Origin: Gemmatimonadota bacterium
GTDB taxonomy: Bacteria; Gemmatimonadota; Gemmatimonadetes; Longimicrobiales; Gaopeijiaceae
Length of the DNA stretch: 57,515 bases
Direction of reading: 5' to 3'
Assembly (NCBI GenBank): GCA_009844885.1
Contig: VYAQ01000201.1
Span: 1 to 57,515, forward strand
Shown: positions 57,117-57,515 of the stretch, in pieces
How positions within the stretch are numbered: the first letter of the stretch is position 1
Layout of the letters: every line of letters starts with the position of its first letter
Translations under genes and position numbers: made by a program
Notes under the pieces: model-generated
Told to the model about the DNA's origin: nothing
What the model saw: the letters and a program-made list of their open reading frames with translations, nothing else
Databases searched by the model: none

Positions 57117-57515
57117 TCAACCGCCGGCCACGCGCTCGAGCACAAGCGGCAACGGATCGTCTCCCAGCCGATCGGCGACCTCGACGGCGTCTTCCAATAC
57201 CCTGGCTCCGACGAGCAGATCGTCCGGCGAGGCGCCGTGAACGACCGCAAGAGGGTCACCGCGCGACACCTGGTCACCCACCCGGGCACACAGTTCGAAT
57301 CCGACCCGTGGATCGATGTCCTGATCCTGGCGTGTCCGCCCCCCGCCCATTGGAATTACCCCATACCCGAGCGCGCGCGGATTGATTCTCGAGACCACTC
57401 CTCCCCGGTTCGCCGCAACGACCCTGGTCATCGGTGCAATCGGCAACCCGTAGTCGTCCCTCGAGAAGCGCAACGTTCCCCCCTGGGCTCTCACGAGCCG
57501 CCGGAACCTCTCCAG
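57117..57515 (-). CDS. Thymidine/pyrimidine-nucleoside phosphorylase, C-terminal part
   Basis: The frame runs off the right edge, so only the last 132 or so residues are present. ANRGGVVSRINPRALGYGVIPMGGGRTRQDQDIDPRVGFELCARVGDQVSRGDPLAVVHG is the pyrimidine-nucleoside phosphorylase C-terminal domain, in which this all-beta part closes the active site. Whether it prefers thymidine or uridine cannot be told from the end alone. It is convergent with the DUF3343 gene. Confidence 0.88.
   Translation of the reverse strand: MERFRRLVRAQGGTLRFSRDDYGLPIAPMTRVVAANRGGVVSRINPRALGYGVIPMGGGRTRQDQDIDPRVGFELCARVGDQVSRGDPLAVVHGASPDDLLVGARVLEDAVEVADRLGDDPLPLVLERVAGG

Overview
The window is GC-rich, densely coded chromosome from a Gram-negative bacterium. 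Evidence for an outer membrane: a TonB-dependent receptor with a CarboxypepD_reg-like N-terminal domain, a SurA-like periplasmic foldase, a beta-barrel-like exported protein and several lipoproteins. Two ECF sigma/anti-sigma pairs, DUF58 and BatA-type proteins, a six-bladed-propeller-like lipoprotein and frequent GTG/TTG starts fit Gemmatimonadota or a related FCB-group lineage; this is inferred from gene content, not tested. I see no rRNA, tRNA, CRISPR array, transposase or phage gene.

Layout. 1-6.3 kb: 3' end of an M16 peptidase convergent with menG, then an ECF sigma, its apparent anti-sigma, a secreted bactofilin-like/multi-TM protein, a secreted LiaF-like protein and a two-TM protein (envelope-stress-like group). 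6.4-9.8 kb: Fe-S carrier pair (Mrp/ApbC and NifU-like) on minus, divergent from P5C dehydrogenase. 9.8-16.2 kb: minus operon lepA > ROK kinase > PfkB kinase > STAS-ATPase > STAS-like protein > transsulfuration enzyme, nearly all overlapping. 16.5-19.7 kb: TonB receptor split by one in-frame TAA. 19.8-29.7 kb: plus run DUF58, BatA-like, mfd, two PpiC-type isomerases, pdxA.

29.8-33.7 kb: compact run of a thioredoxin-like protein, a propeller-like lipoprotein, an 8-Cys exported mini-protein, a multi-TM zinc-finger anti-sigma and an ECF sigma; the best candidate for an undescribed signalling system. 33.7-35.5 kb: holB and moaC. 35.5-38.8 kb (minus): lytic transglycosylase, guaB, small hypothetical. 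38.9-46 kb: acyltransferase, acs, Fur-family regulator, zinc-ribbon membrane protein, exported barrel-like protein, moeA and M23 peptidase. 46-54.3 kb: minus operon aroB > acyl-CoA-synthetase-like protein with altered catalytic motifs > NYN/OST-HTH/HhH protein > 3-methyladenine glycosylase > NhaC antiporter > etfB > etfA. 54.6-57.5 kb: class A PBP, DUF3343 protein and the 3' end of a pyrimidine-nucleoside phosphorylase.

Starts were moved from the longest open frame where a ribosome-binding site, signal peptide, family N-terminus or overlap with the upstream stop supported it. All functions are by motif recognition; no database search was run.
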